DNA of 64,000 bases from Bin87 sp034423595 (GTDB lineage: Bacteria; Chloroflexota; Dehalococcoidia; Lucifugimonadales; UBA3495). The notes below the pieces were generated by a model that was not told where the DNA came from, made no database searches, and worked only from the letters and a program-made list of their open reading frames with translations. The stretch covers positions 868,001 to 932,000 of the forward strand of contig OZ242258.1 of the NCBI GenBank assembly GCA_965207025.1, written 5' to 3'. Made by a program: the position numbers and the translations under genes. Below, one piece after another: positions 25,892-34,615 of the stretch. Every line of letters begins with the position of its first letter. Positions within the stretch are counted from its first letter, which is position 1.

Positions 25892-27227
25892 ACAAGTTCG
25901 CGGATTGGCCGCCGCCGATTCCGTCCTCACCCGCATCGACCCGCTGGACCTATCCTCGCTTCCCGACGCTGCGTTACAGCGCACCCGGGATCTGTTCGGT
26001 CCTGAAGCTACTCCGGAGTCGTCGGTGCTACAGATGCTGCGCGACGTTCGCGCTGAGGGTGACTCCGCTGTCCGCCGTTACGCCAGCCTGCTGGATGACG
26101 CGGACCTGGACGAACTGCAAGTCCCCGCGGCGGAACTCGAAGCAGCCTGGCAATCGACGCCCGACGACCTGAAACACGCTCTGGAATTGGCCGCCGAGCG
26201 GATCACGAGATTTCACGAGGCGACCCTGCCCCGTGATTGGGTTGATCTGGGGGACGGCCTGGGCGAGTTGGTGCGTCCCCTGGAGCGCGTCGGACTCTAC
26301 GCGCCCGGAGGCACGGCCGCGTACCCGTCCACTGTGCTGATGACCGCGATTCCGGCGCGGGTGGCCGGCGTCAAGGAAGTCGCCCTTGCTACGCCTCGCC
26401 GTGGCAGCGAGCCGCTCAACGCTATCGTCCTGGCTGCCGCCCGCATTGCCGGCGTGGACGCTGTGTACCAGGTTGGCGGGGTTCCCGCAATCGGTGCGCT
26501 CGCCTACGGCACCGAGAGCATACCCAGGGTCGATAAAATCTGCGGTCCCGGCAACGTTTTCGTCGCCTACGCCAAGCGCATGGTGCAGGGGCAGGTTGAC
26601 ATCGATGGCGTCTTCGGCCCCACCGAGACCATTGTGCTGGCCGACGAGACCGCCAACCCGGTTTTCTGCGCCGCCGACCTCATCGCCCAGGCTGAACATG
26701 ATCCCATGGCCTCGGCCATCCTGGTGACCGATTCGAGTGACCTCGTCAATGCCATCGAGTCAGAACTTGAGGCGCAAATCTCCTCGAATCCGCGGGCGGA
26801 TACGATCCGCCACTCCCTGGAACGCCAGGGTTGCATTGTCATGGTGGACGATTTTGACGAAGCCATTGCAGTCGCAAACCGGATTGCCCCCGAGCACCTC
26901 TGCCTCATGGTAGCGGACCCGTGGGCGTGGGCCGGGCACATCAAAAACGCCGGCGGCTTGTTCCTCGGCGAGTTTTCGCCTGAAGTAATGGGCGATTACA
27001 TCGCCGGCCCGTCGCACGTGATGCCCACCGGCGGAACGGCGCGCTTCAGTTCCGCCCTCAGTGTCCACCATTTCGTGCGAACCATGCCCGTGGTCGGCCT
27101 GAGCCCGCAGCGTTTCTCGGCATTGGGCTCCGCTGCCGTTCGCATCGCCGAGGCGGAGGGCCTGCCCGGCCATGCCGGAGCGGTTCAGGCGCGCCTTGAT
27201 CACCTGGCTGCAACCCAAACCCGCTAG
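25881..27227 (+). CDS. hisD: Histidinol dehydrogenase
   Basis: The 448-residue enzyme oxidises histidinol to histidine in two NAD-dependent steps using zinc. Typical blocks are seen: VGLYAPGGTAAYPSTVLM, VDKICGPGNVFVAYAKR, FGPTETIVLADE, AEHDPMASAILVT, IAPEHLCLMV and GDYIAGPSHVMPTGGTARF. These include the zinc-binding His and Asp positions and the catalytic Glu-His pair in APEHL. The GTG start at 25881 overlaps the previous gene by 11 bases. An N-terminal extension of about 15 residues relative to the usual start explains the slightly greater length. Confidence 0.97.
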   Translation: MQLKQVRGLAAADSVLTRIDPLDLSSLPDAALQRTRDLFGPEATPESSVLQMLRDVRAEGDSAVRRYASLLDDADLDELQVPAAELEAAWQSTPDDLKHALELAAERITRFHEATLPRDWVDLGDGLGELVRPLERVGLYAPGGTAAYPSTVLMTAIPARVAGVKEVALATPRRGSEPLNAIVLAAARIAGVDAVYQVGGVPAIGALAYGTESIPRVDKICGPGNVFVAYAKRMVQGQVDIDGVFGPTETIVLADETANPVFCAADLIAQAEHDPMASAILVTDSSDLVNAIESELEAQISSNPRADTIRHSLERQGCIVMVDDFDEAIAVANRIAPEHLCLMVADPWAWAGHIKNAGGLFLGEFSPEVMGDYIAGPSHVMPTGGTARFSSALSVHHFVRTMPVVGLSPQRFSALGSAAVRIAEAEGLPGHAGAVQARLDHLAATQTR

Positions 27228-27281
27228 TATCACCGTAGGTGCAACCCCTGTGATTGCCCAGCCCGACGCCAGGATTGTCCG

Positions 27282-28379
27282 ATGATGACTAATATTGAAG
27301 AACTCCTGCTGCCGCACATCAGCCGCCTGAAGACCTACCAGGGCGTATCTCCCAGCGAGACTTTGGCCGAAGAAGCCGGCGTCCCATTGGATCAGGTTAT
27401 TCGCTTGAACGGCAACGAGAATCCCTATGGACCGTCGCCGCAGGTAGCGGAAGCCCTCGGCGCCTTCCGCGACTACAACCACTACCCGGACCCCGACCAA
27501 CGCCGTCTGCGCGCCGCTTTGTCCGAATACCTCGGCGTTCCTGAGGCCAACATCGTGGCCGGCAACGGCAGTGATGAAATCATCGACCTGCTGATGCGCA
27601 TGTTCCTGGCTCTGGGCGACGAAATCATCATCCCCGTGCCAACTTTCGGGATGTATTCGTTCTCCGCTGACGTCGCCGGCGCCAATGCCGTTTCCGTCCC
27701 GCGCGACGAAAATTTCGACATCGACATCGAAGCTATCAAAGGCGCAATCTCCCCTCGAACCAAGGCTATCTTCTTCCCCAGCCCCAACAATCCAACGGGA
27801 AATCTCGTCACTGAAGCGCAAGCCCGCGCTCTGTTGGACACCGGCCTTTTGGTGGTAGCGGATGAAGCTTACTACGATTTCTGCGGGCAGACCTTGATGC
27901 ACCTGCTGCCCGAATACCGGAACCTGGTGGTCCTCCGCACCTTCAGCAAATGGGCTGGGCTTGCCGGCCTCCGCATTGGCGCCGGCGCCATGGACCCGGA
28001 ACTCGCTGCCACCATGATGGGTGTCAAACCGCCGTACAACGTCAACCTGGCCGCTGAGGTCGCTTTGTTGGCATCTCTGGCCGACACTCGTAATTTGCTG
28101 GAGCGCGTGGATGCCATCGTGGAGGAACGGGCCCGCATGTACCGGTTGCTCTGCGAGATACCGGGTATCGCCGTTTGGCCGTCGCAGGCCAACTTCATCC
28201 TGTGTAAAATGCCCGATGGACGGGGCCGTGAGGTGTATGAAGCGATGTGCCGACGGGGGGTTTTCCTGCGGTACTTCGATAACGATCTCCTCCGGGATTA
28301 CATCCGTTCCAGCGTTGGCAAACCGGAAGAAACCGATGCCGTGGTATCAGGATTCCGCGAAATTCTCGGAGCGAACTGA
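27282..28379 (+). CDS. hisC: Histidinol-phosphate aminotransferase
   Basis: The 365-residue PLP enzyme (aspartate aminotransferase fold I) converts imidazole-acetol phosphate and glutamate to histidinol phosphate. Visible marks are RLNGNENPYGPSP, NHYPDPDQRRLRAAL, GNGSDEIIDLLMR, PSPNNPTGN, VADEAYYDF and the PLP lysine Lys223 in RTFSKWAGLAGLRIG. Two ATG codons in tandem at 27282 and 27285 could both serve as start; the ribosome site is weak (AGGATT). It lies 54 bases after hisD and ends 2 bases before hisB. Confidence 0.96.
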   Translation: MMTNIEELLLPHISRLKTYQGVSPSETLAEEAGVPLDQVIRLNGNENPYGPSPQVAEALGAFRDYNHYPDPDQRRLRAALSEYLGVPEANIVAGNGSDEIIDLLMRMFLALGDEIIIPVPTFGMYSFSADVAGANAVSVPRDENFDIDIEAIKGAISPRTKAIFFPSPNNPTGNLVTEAQARALLDTGLLVVADEAYYDFCGQTLMHLLPEYRNLVVLRTFSKWAGLAGLRIGAGAMDPELAATMMGVKPPYNVNLAAEVALLASLADTRNLLERVDAIVEERARMYRLLCEIPGIAVWPSQANFILCKMPDGRGREVYEAMCRRGVFLRYFDNDLLRDYIRSSVGKPEETDAVVSGFREILGAN

Positions 28380-28381
28380 CC

Positions 28382-28999
28382 ATGGCGACGCCGCCTGCCG
28401 GGGCAGTCCGCGCCGCCACTTTGGAGCGCGAAACCGCCGAAACCAGCATCTCCGTCTCCGTTGACCTTGATGGCGCCGGACAATACGTCGTCGATACCGG
28501 CAACGGTTTCCTGGACCACATGGTCAGCCAAATCGCCCGCCACGGCCTTTTCGACATCGAGCTCCGGGCCCAGGGCGATACCCACGTCGGTTGGCATCAC
28601 TTGGTGGAAGACACGGCCATCATGCTGGGCCGCGCTTTCGGACAAGCCCTCGGGGAACCTCGGGGAATCCGTCGCATGGGCCACGCCATCGTCCCACTGG
28701 ATGAAACCCTGGTGATGGTAGCCGTCGATTGGAGCGGACGCCCCTACGCATCGGTTGAAACCACCTTGAACGACTCCATGGTGGAAACGCTGTCGGGCGA
28801 CCTCATTGCCCATTTTCTTGAATCCTTCGCCATCGAGGCGAGAATCAATCTGCACGCCAGGGTTATGGCGGGAGTAAGCCCCCACCACAAAGCCGAGGCG
28901 CTGTGCAAGGCCCTTGCCCGGGCCCTGCGCGACGCCGTCGAGCCGGACCCTCGAGCCATCGGTCAGGTCCCCAGTACCAAGGGGACTCTGGACGGCTAG
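28382..28999 (+). CDS. hisB: Imidazoleglycerol-phosphate dehydratase
   Basis: The 205-residue enzyme removes water from imidazoleglycerol phosphate to give imidazole-acetol phosphate. Its two manganese-binding motifs are intact: GFLDHMVSQIARHGLFD with HHLVEDTAI early, and SPHHKAEALCKAL late, matching the symmetric HHxxE/HHxxEA pattern. It is the single-function form, without the histidinol phosphatase half found in enterics. The start is 2 bases after hisC. It closes the his cluster in this window; hisA, hisF, hisH and hisIE are not here. Confidence 0.97.
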   Translation: MATPPAGAVRAATLERETAETSISVSVDLDGAGQYVVDTGNGFLDHMVSQIARHGLFDIELRAQGDTHVGWHHLVEDTAIMLGRAFGQALGEPRGIRRMGHAIVPLDETLVMVAVDWSGRPYASVETTLNDSMVETLSGDLIAHFLESFAIEARINLHARVMAGVSPHHKAEALCKALARALRDAVEPDPRAIGQVPSTKGTLDG

Positions 29000-29151
29000 C
29001 GCATCCGGCAACCCTTTGCGGTACCGCCTGCGCCCGGCTGTCTGCTGCGGCGTCTTCCTTGAGGCTTCGGCTGGGCGCGGAACTCGCCGGCTGCCAACTG
29101 CCCGCTGATTTTCTGTACAATGGGGAAAGGTAACGTTCTCAGGAGTAAAGC

Positions 29152-29547
29152 ATGCCGATAGTCCAGAACAACATCAACCGCGTCAACCGGATGATTGAAA
29201 ACATCCTGGATCAACCGATAGTGATCCGAGTGATGTCGCCAATGCAGCCCATCGCTAACACGCTCACCACGCGTTATCTGGACTACGCAATGCCCACAGC
29301 GGACCGGGGGGTGATCACCCGTCCCGTTTCATACACGATAGTGAATTCCCGAGGCGAGATCTCATGGCACGGCGATACCGCATTGCTTGCGCAACGGCCT
29401 GAGCGCCGCCGCAAGAATGTTCAGATACCCCCAATTCCACGTAAGCCGATTTCATATTCGGTGGTCGATTCAAGCGGTCAGATCGCATGGGAAGGGGACA
29501 CCGATCTGCTGCCGTTGCACTTGCAACGCCGTAGGCAGCAAGATTAA
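29152..29547 (+). CDS. Small basic protein with an internal tandem repeat (unknown function)
   Basis: I do not recognise this 131-residue protein. Its striking feature is a duplicated module of about 30 residues: PVSYTIVNSRGEISWHGDT near residues 63-81 and PISYSVVDSSGQIAWEGDT near 100-118, each followed by an Arg-rich stretch (RPERRRK and LQRRRQQ). The first 60 residues look unrelated (RMIENILDQPIVIRVM). There is no signal peptide or membrane segment. A clean AGGAG precedes the ATG, and a strong bidirectional terminator follows at once, so it is a genuine gene expressed on its own or as the last gene after hisB. Confidence 0.75.
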   Translation: MPIVQNNINRVNRMIENILDQPIVIRVMSPMQPIANTLTTRYLDYAMPTADRGVITRPVSYTIVNSRGEISWHGDTALLAQRPERRRKNVQIPPIPRKPISYSVVDSSGQIAWEGDTDLLPLHLQRRRQQD

Positions 29548-29550
29548 AAA

Positions 29551-29582
29551 GAAGACCCTCCAGAACTTTCGGAGGGTCTTCG
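29551..29582. terminator. Bidirectional Rho-independent terminator
   Basis: GAAGACCCTCC pairs with GGAGGGTCTTC across a short loop. An A-run on the left (AAAAA, 29546-29550) gives a T-run for minus-strand transcripts. It separates the plus-strand small gene from the convergent enoyl-CoA hydratase gene. Confidence 0.85.
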
Positions 29583-29603
29583 TTAGCGCACGATTCGCGG
29601 GGT

Positions 29604-30464
29604 TTACCCGCTGCGCACCGGTCGCCCCCGGCGCGCCAGGAAATCGGGGAACGCTTCTTCCGCCAGAGTCCCGCGCAGCACGTTGGTGGTGAAATCTCTT
29701 TCGTTGGCCCACTGTTGTTCCAGCGACTCACCCATGTGCTCCAGCAGCAGGCGCTTGATACCTATCACCGAGGGCACGTCGTTGGTGGCAATCTGCGTCG
29801 CCACCTCCATCGTCTTTTCCCGCAGACGATAAGCCGGAACCAAGTGATTCAACAGCCCGATGCGATACGCTTCTTCCGCCTCCACGATCCGCGCCGTAAA
29901 CAGCAACTCTTTGGCCTGGGGCCAACCCACCTGGTTCACCAGCGTCCAGGTCGAATTGATCCGGCCGTAGGCGGCCGCCAGGAATCGAAAGCGGGCTGCA
30001 TCCGAGCCGATCCGGATGTCCAATGAAGACGACAACACGGCTCCACCGCCGTAAGCCAGCCCGTTAATCATGCCAATCACCGGCTTAGCCGAGGCGCTCA
30101 CCTCGTAGCTGCCCCTTTGTCGTCTCGCGGACTGCGAGTCCATGTCATCGCGCGTCAAAGTCCCGGCGTTCAATGCCGCCTGGTCTTCGCGCTGCTGGTG
30201 AATGTCGCCACCGGCGGTGAAAGCCGGCACGCGGGGGTGCGTGTCCGCCCCGGTGATCACGATGCAGCCGATGTCCGGGTCTTCGTTGGCGGCGCTGACG
30301 GCGTCGTGCAACTCACCGGTGAGTTGCCGGTTCATCGCATTCAACACTTCGGGACGGTTCATCGTCAGGAACGCGACATAGCCGACCTTCTCGCGCCGCC
30401 GTTCTCCGCTGCCCTCAAACCGCGAAACCCGTTCTTTGTCGTACAGGATGTACTGGTAATCCAT
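29604..30464 (-). CDS. Enoyl-CoA hydratase/isomerase family protein
   Basis: The 286-residue crotonase-fold protein has FLTMNRPEVLNAMN at the start of the core, an oxyanion-hole segment FTAGGDIHQ, and NGLAYGGGAVLSSSLDIRIGS, where the second oxyanion glycines lie. The glutamates used by hydratases are not obvious in the usual positions: RFRFLAAAYGRINSTWTLVNQVG replaces the common E..G..P..G..L pattern. It may therefore be an isomerase, a ring-cleavage enzyme or another crotonase. The ATG at 30462-30464 is chosen because the conserved domain follows it and AGGAG lies upstream. It is a single-gene unit on the minus strand. Confidence 0.88.
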   Translation of the reverse strand: MDYQYILYDKERVSRFEGSGERRREKVGYVAFLTMNRPEVLNAMNRQLTGELHDAVSAANEDPDIGCIVITGADTHPRVPAFTAGGDIHQQREDQAALNAGTLTRDDMDSQSARRQRGSYEVSASAKPVIGMINGLAYGGGAVLSSSLDIRIGSDAARFRFLAAAYGRINSTWTLVNQVGWPQAKELLFTARIVEAEEAYRIGLLNHLVPAYRLREKTMEVATQIATNDVPSVIGIKRLLLEHMGESLEQQWANERDFTTNVLRGTLAEEAFPDFLARRGRPVRSG

Positions 30465-30612
30465 CGAAATTCGCGCTCCTCTTGATATCCGAATTGTCCG
30501 CATTGTATTGGTACTGCCCTGCTACCGTCAAACCGAGAGCGCCACGGCCGGGGTCCCGCTCAAAATTGACATATCGTGCGTTCGGGCCGATGATGAAACC
30601 AGGTGACCAGTC

Positions 30613-32031
30613 ATGCGAGTACGCAAGCCAAATTCCCTGATTCTCCTGCTCTGCTCGATACTCGTGTGCGTTGGCCTGTTCGGAGCGTTCTTGCGCCACT
30701 ACCCCGTTGAGGCCGAAGCCCCTGCGGTGTTCCGCCTCCGGATCGAAGACACTATCAATCCGATCAAGTCGCGCGTAATCGCCCGTGCCGTGGCCGCCGC
30801 TATTGAGGCCGACGCGCAACTGTTGGTCATTGAACTTGACACCCCGGGCGGCTTGTACGACAGCACGCGCGAAATCGTCGAGACCCTGCTGGAATCCGAT
30901 GTCCCAGTGGCCGTCTTTGTTTCCCCGCGTGGCGCCCAGGCCGGATCTGCGGGCACATTCATCACCGCGGCCGGACATATCGCCGCCATGGCTCCCGGCT
31001 CTAATATCGGCGCCGCGACGCCCGTTTCCGGCAGCGGCGAGGACATCGGCGAAACCCTGGCCGACAAGGTCACCAACGACGCGGCGGCGCTGATCCGGTC
31101 CATCGCCGAGGAGCGGGGCAGAAACCCCGACCCTCTGGAGCAAACTGTTCGCACCGCCGCGTCTTACTCCGCCACCGAAGCGTTGCAGGCCAACATAATT
31201 GACCTGCTGGCCGATGACCTACCCGACTTGCTCACACAGTTGGATGGCCGGACCGTAGTCACCGTCTCCGGCGAACGTACCCTGGAGTTGGCGGACTACG
31301 ACCTCCAATCGGTCGAGATGCAGTGGCGAGAGAAGTTTGTCGATTTCATTGCCAACCCCAACATTGCCTTCCTTCTTATCAGTCTGGGTAGCCTGGGCCT
31401 GGTGTTCGAGCTAATGACTCCAGGAACCATTGGACCGGGTATTGCCGGTATCATCTGTCTGGGCTTGGGATTCCTGGCATTGGGCAACCTGCCGTTCAAC
31501 TGGGCCGGAATTGCCTTCATTGTTCTGGCCGTCGTCCTTGCCGTACTGGAGATTTTCGTGTCCGGCTTCGGCGCGTTGGGTATTGGCGCGGTAGTCAGCC
31601 TGATTATCGGCGGCGTACTGCTGTTCGGCAGCTTCGGTGGCGGTGAAGTACCAGTGAACTTCCCTGACGTGTCCGTAAGTCTCTGGGTGCTGGTCGGCGT
31701 GGGTGGCTTTCTTGCTCTCATCGCCGGCTATTTCGCCTACGAAGCCATCTCATCTCGGGTGCTGGGACGCCGCGCCGTGGTGGCCGGAGGCGAGTTGTCC
31801 GACAGCGACGGTCGCAGCTCCACCGGGCATCTTCTGGGGCAAACCGGGCGCGTGACGAGGGTGTTGGATCCCAGGGGAATAGTGAACCTCGGTGATGAAA
31901 CATGGTCCGCCGTCAGCCAAGATGGATCTACTATCCGGGAGGGCAGTCAAATCCGCGTGATTGCAGTCAGCGGTCTGTTGCTCACCGTCGAATCCGTCGC
32001 TTCCCCGCCGGCCGTGGAAGGACAGGAATGA
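30613..32031 (+). CDS. NfeD family membrane-bound serine protease (ClpP-like + NfeD)
   Basis: The 472-residue protein has an N-terminal signal or anchor segment (residues 8-30), a ClpP-class protease domain (about 38-235) with the nucleophile in GAQAGSAGTFI, about five hydrophobic helices (about 247-395) and a C-terminal OB-like NfeD domain (about 405-465, LLGQTGRVTRVLDPRG). It corresponds to the NfeD1b type. Such proteases are coupled with SPFH/stomatin proteins and cleave their hydrophobic C-termini. The slipin gene that follows 55 bases later fits exactly. The active protease faces outward in studied homologues. Confidence 0.92.
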   Translation: MRVRKPNSLILLLCSILVCVGLFGAFLRHYPVEAEAPAVFRLRIEDTINPIKSRVIARAVAAAIEADAQLLVIELDTPGGLYDSTREIVETLLESDVPVAVFVSPRGAQAGSAGTFITAAGHIAAMAPGSNIGAATPVSGSGEDIGETLADKVTNDAAALIRSIAEERGRNPDPLEQTVRTAASYSATEALQANIIDLLADDLPDLLTQLDGRTVVTVSGERTLELADYDLQSVEMQWREKFVDFIANPNIAFLLISLGSLGLVFELMTPGTIGPGIAGIICLGLGFLALGNLPFNWAGIAFIVLAVVLAVLEIFVSGFGALGIGAVVSLIIGGVLLFGSFGGGEVPVNFPDVSVSLWVLVGVGGFLALIAGYFAYEAISSRVLGRRAVVAGGELSDSDGRSSTGHLLGQTGRVTRVLDPRGIVNLGDETWSAVSQDGSTIREGSQIRVIAVSGLLLTVESVASPPAVEGQE

Positions 32032-32086
32032 TGATAAGATTATCCTTGAACCACCCCTCGAAAACAGCCAATAAGGAGGCTTGAAC

Positions 32087-33004
32087 ATGGCCAGCGGGCT
32101 GATAGTTGTCCAACAGTACCAACGAATGGTCGTCCAGCGTTTCGGCACCTACATTGGGTCCAGGCGCCCCGGCCTCCATTTCCTGATCCCGGTCCTCTAC
32201 AGTGGCACCAAAGTTGATCTGCGAGAACGCGTAACTCGTGTGCCCACCCAAAAATACATTACCGCCGACAACGTGGTGGTGGACATGGACTTTGTCATCT
32301 ACTACCGCGTTATGGAGGACGCCGTTGATCGCGCCGTGCTTGAAGTGCAGAACTTCGAGGCCGCTGTGATCAATCTGGCTTTCGCTACCCTTCGCTCCGT
32401 CATCGGCGCAATGGACCTGGCGACCACGCTGTCCGAGCGGGAGCGAATCCGCGACGACGTGCAGGTCCGCATGGACGAGGTGACCGAGCGCTGGGGCGTC
32501 AAGGTATCTCAGGTCGAAATCAACGAGGTGGACCCGCCTCCGGGCGTCAAGGCGGCCATGGAGCGGCAGAAATCGGCCGACGCCATCCGCACCGCTGAAA
32601 TCACTGAATCCGAGGGACAAAGGCAGGCTGCGATTAACCTGGCCGAGGGTGAGCGCCAATCCGCGATCTTGAGGGCCCAGGGTCAGCGCGAGTCCGAAAT
32701 CCTGCAAGCCGAGGGCGACCAGCAGGCCACCGTCCTGCGCGCCGAGGGTTTCAGTACCGCTCTGGAACGCATCTACAACGTCGCCAGCACCGTTGACGCT
32801 CGAACCATGAGTCTCCAGTATTTCGATACGCTCAAGTCGCTGGGCAGCAGCCCGTCCACCAAGTTCATTTTCCCCATGGAGTTCACCTCCATGCTATCGC
32901 CCTTCCTGGGCATGGGCAGCATGAACCAGCAGGACGGCGGCAACAACGCCAACCGGGGTAGCCAAACGAACGGCACAAACGAGGACGGAGATAGCCGCAA
33001 CTGA
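32087..33004 (+). CDS. SPFH domain (slipin/stomatin-like) protein
   Basis: The 305-residue protein has the band 7 domain (about 1-190: GLIVVQQYQRMVVQRFGTY, PGLHFLIPV, VDLRERV) followed by a charged coiled coil (about 180-245) with GQRQAAINLAEGERQSAI repeats and a Gly/Asn-rich tail. There is no clear N-terminal membrane helix, so it may be a shortened slipin attached by its first strand. SPFH proteins organise membrane microdomains and are partners of NfeD proteases. The ATG at 32087 is preferred over TTG 32081 because AAGGAGG ends 7 bases before it. Confidence 0.9.
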   Translation: MASGLIVVQQYQRMVVQRFGTYIGSRRPGLHFLIPVLYSGTKVDLRERVTRVPTQKYITADNVVVDMDFVIYYRVMEDAVDRAVLEVQNFEAAVINLAFATLRSVIGAMDLATTLSERERIRDDVQVRMDEVTERWGVKVSQVEINEVDPPPGVKAAMERQKSADAIRTAEITESEGQRQAAINLAEGERQSAILRAQGQRESEILQAEGDQQATVLRAEGFSTALERIYNVASTVDARTMSLQYFDTLKSLGSSPSTKFIFPMEFTSMLSPFLGMGSMNQQDGGNNANRGSQTNGTNEDGDSRN

Positions 33005-33034
33005 TGGCTGTAATGTGCCGCGCTAAAAAGTGGA

Positions 33035-33057
33035 GGGGCAACCATAGCGGTTGCCCC
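33035..33057 (+). terminator. Hairpin terminator after the SPFH gene
   Basis: GGGGCAACC and GGTTGCCCC form a 9-base stem with a 5-base loop, followed by a short T-rich stretch (ATTTTAG). It sits between the convergent SPFH and meaB genes. The T-run is weak, so efficiency is uncertain. Confidence 0.65.
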
Positions 33058-33068
33058 AGATTTTAGTC

Positions 33069-34037
33069 TCAGCGGTTTCCGGTTAATACCTGCTGCAACC
33101 CAACATCATCATCCAGCAGGCGCATCGCCTCGGCGTATGGCTCGGCGGCCTTGCCTTCGATGTCTTTCAGCAGGTTGCCCAGGCTAGCGTGGTCAGCCAG
33201 CCGTGTGGTGATGCGCCGATGCAGTTCTTCCTGCACCGTTTCCAGGAACTCCGTGCGTCGTCGCCCAGCGCGCCGTTCTTGTAGCCCGCCGCTGTCTGTC
33301 AGATACGACCGATGCGCGCCGACACTGTCCCACAACTCGGCGATGCCTACGTTGGCGTAAGCCTGCGTCAGTAGCACTTGCGGATTCCACCCGTCGCTCA
33401 GGTCCGCCATCTGGAGCGTCCCCACGACAGCCGTAGCCAACTGGTTGGCTCCGTCCCGGTCGGCTTTGTTGATGACATAAAGGTCGGCAATCTCCATGAC
33501 GCCGGCCTTGAGCGTTTGTATCGAGTCGCCGGATTCGGGCGTCATCGTCACCACCACCGAGTCGGCCACACCCATGATTCCCAACTCGGTCTGGCCCACC
33601 CCCACCGTTTCCACCAGCACCACGTCTTTGCCGGCGGCGTCCAACGCGCGCACCATGCTCTTGACGATGCGGGGCAGCCCGCCGGATTGTCCCCGCGTGG
33701 CGACGCTGCGGATGAAAACGCCTTCGTCCAGGTAGTGCCGCTGCATCCGGATCCTATCCCCTAGCAGCGCGCCGCCAGTGAATGGGCTGGTGGGGTCAAC
33801 CGCCAGGATGCCGACGGTGAGTCCTTGGGCGCGCAGGTGCTCGGCGAGCCGATCCACCAGCGTGCTCTTGCCAACCCCAGGCGGCCCGGTGATGCCTACG
33901 GTGTACGCGTTCCCGGTGTGCGGGTCCAGTTGTTCCATCACCGAGCCTGCCTCCGGACTCCCCCGCTCCAGGAGGGTCAACGCTCGGGAGAGCGCCCGGA
34001 GTTCGCCCATCAGGACGCGGTCGGCCAAGTCGTTCAT
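33069..34037 (-). CDS. meaB: MeaB/ArgK family GTPase (methylmalonyl-CoA mutase chaperone)
   Basis: The 322-residue G3E-family GTPase has Walker A GPPGVGKS (51-58), switch regions AVDPTSPFTGGALLGDR and a DVVLVETVGVGQTE block, and the guanine-specificity motif NKAD. MeaB proteins load and protect the adenosylcobalamin cofactor of methylmalonyl-CoA mutase or a related mutase. No mutase gene is in this window, but the cobalamin island fits a need for B12. The C-terminal dimerisation arm is present at normal length. The older ArgK kinase label is not supported. Confidence 0.95.
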   Translation of the reverse strand: MNDLADRVLMGELRALSRALTLLERGSPEAGSVMEQLDPHTGNAYTVGITGPPGVGKSTLVDRLAEHLRAQGLTVGILAVDPTSPFTGGALLGDRIRMQRHYLDEGVFIRSVATRGQSGGLPRIVKSMVRALDAAGKDVVLVETVGVGQTELGIMGVADSVVVTMTPESGDSIQTLKAGVMEIADLYVINKADRDGANQLATAVVGTLQMADLSDGWNPQVLLTQAYANVGIAELWDSVGAHRSYLTDSGGLQERRAGRRRTEFLETVQEELHRRITTRLADHASLGNLLKDIEGKAAEPYAEAMRLLDDDVGLQQVLTGNR

Positions 34038-34086
34038 CTATCCAAGTGAACCAGGGGTCTGGAGTGCAGTTGAACCTTGCCTAAGA

Positions 34087-34551
34087 TCAGGCGTGGCCTT
34101 CGGTCCCGTTGGCGCCGTTGCTGAAATTGGGCAGCCGCTCGCCCGTGTCTGGATCTATTCCGTTGCGCAACAGGCGTTCACGATATGCTGCCGCTTGAGT
34201 TTGAAATTCCGCCCGCGCTTCAGCGTAAGCTTCAGCGTAAGCTTCAGCATAAGCTTTGGCAGCGGCTTTGGCAGGACGCTCTTTCCACCAATCCCAAGCT
34301 AGTCCGATTGTCATGGAAACCACACCTCCGGTGAATTCGATCAAATAGGCCAACGCTATGCCTTGCCACAGATATGGTCTGGCATGACCCAGAATATTGA
34401 CAACCGTATGTTGAAGTCCGTTACCACAGCCGTCTCGGCTACATACCGCCAATGCTGCGAGAAGATAGGTTAGCAACAGACCGAGAGCGACTACCCTGGT
34501 CAACTCCCGCCGAACTTTACCCAGCACTATGAATATTGACGGATCTATCAT
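34087..34551 (-). CDS. Small membrane protein with Ala-Tyr-Ala-Glu repeats (unknown function)
   Basis: This 154-residue protein is not recognised. It has two hydrophobic segments (about 18-36, VVALGLLLTYLLAALAV, and about 65-85, IALAYLIEFTGGVVSMTIG) and then a helical tail containing a perfect four-residue repeat (AYAEAYAEAYAEA), encoded by 12-base tandem DNA repeats at about 34218-34262. A probable coiled coil thus projects from the membrane. The ATG at 34549-34551 is chosen; a TTG five codons upstream is an alternative, and neither has a strong ribosome site. Repeat number may vary between strains. Confidence 0.6.
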   Translation of the reverse strand: MIDPSIFIVLGKVRRELTRVVALGLLLTYLLAALAVCSRDGCGNGLQHTVVNILGHARPYLWQGIALAYLIEFTGGVVSMTIGLAWDWWKERPAKAAAKAYAEAYAEAYAEARAEFQTQAAAYRERLLRNGIDPDTGERLPNFSNGANGTEGHA

Positions 34552-34615
34552 AACGCCGTAGTGCAAGGTAATTGTATCATCCGGGACACGATGGGAGATT
34601 TGGGCATCCTAGACA

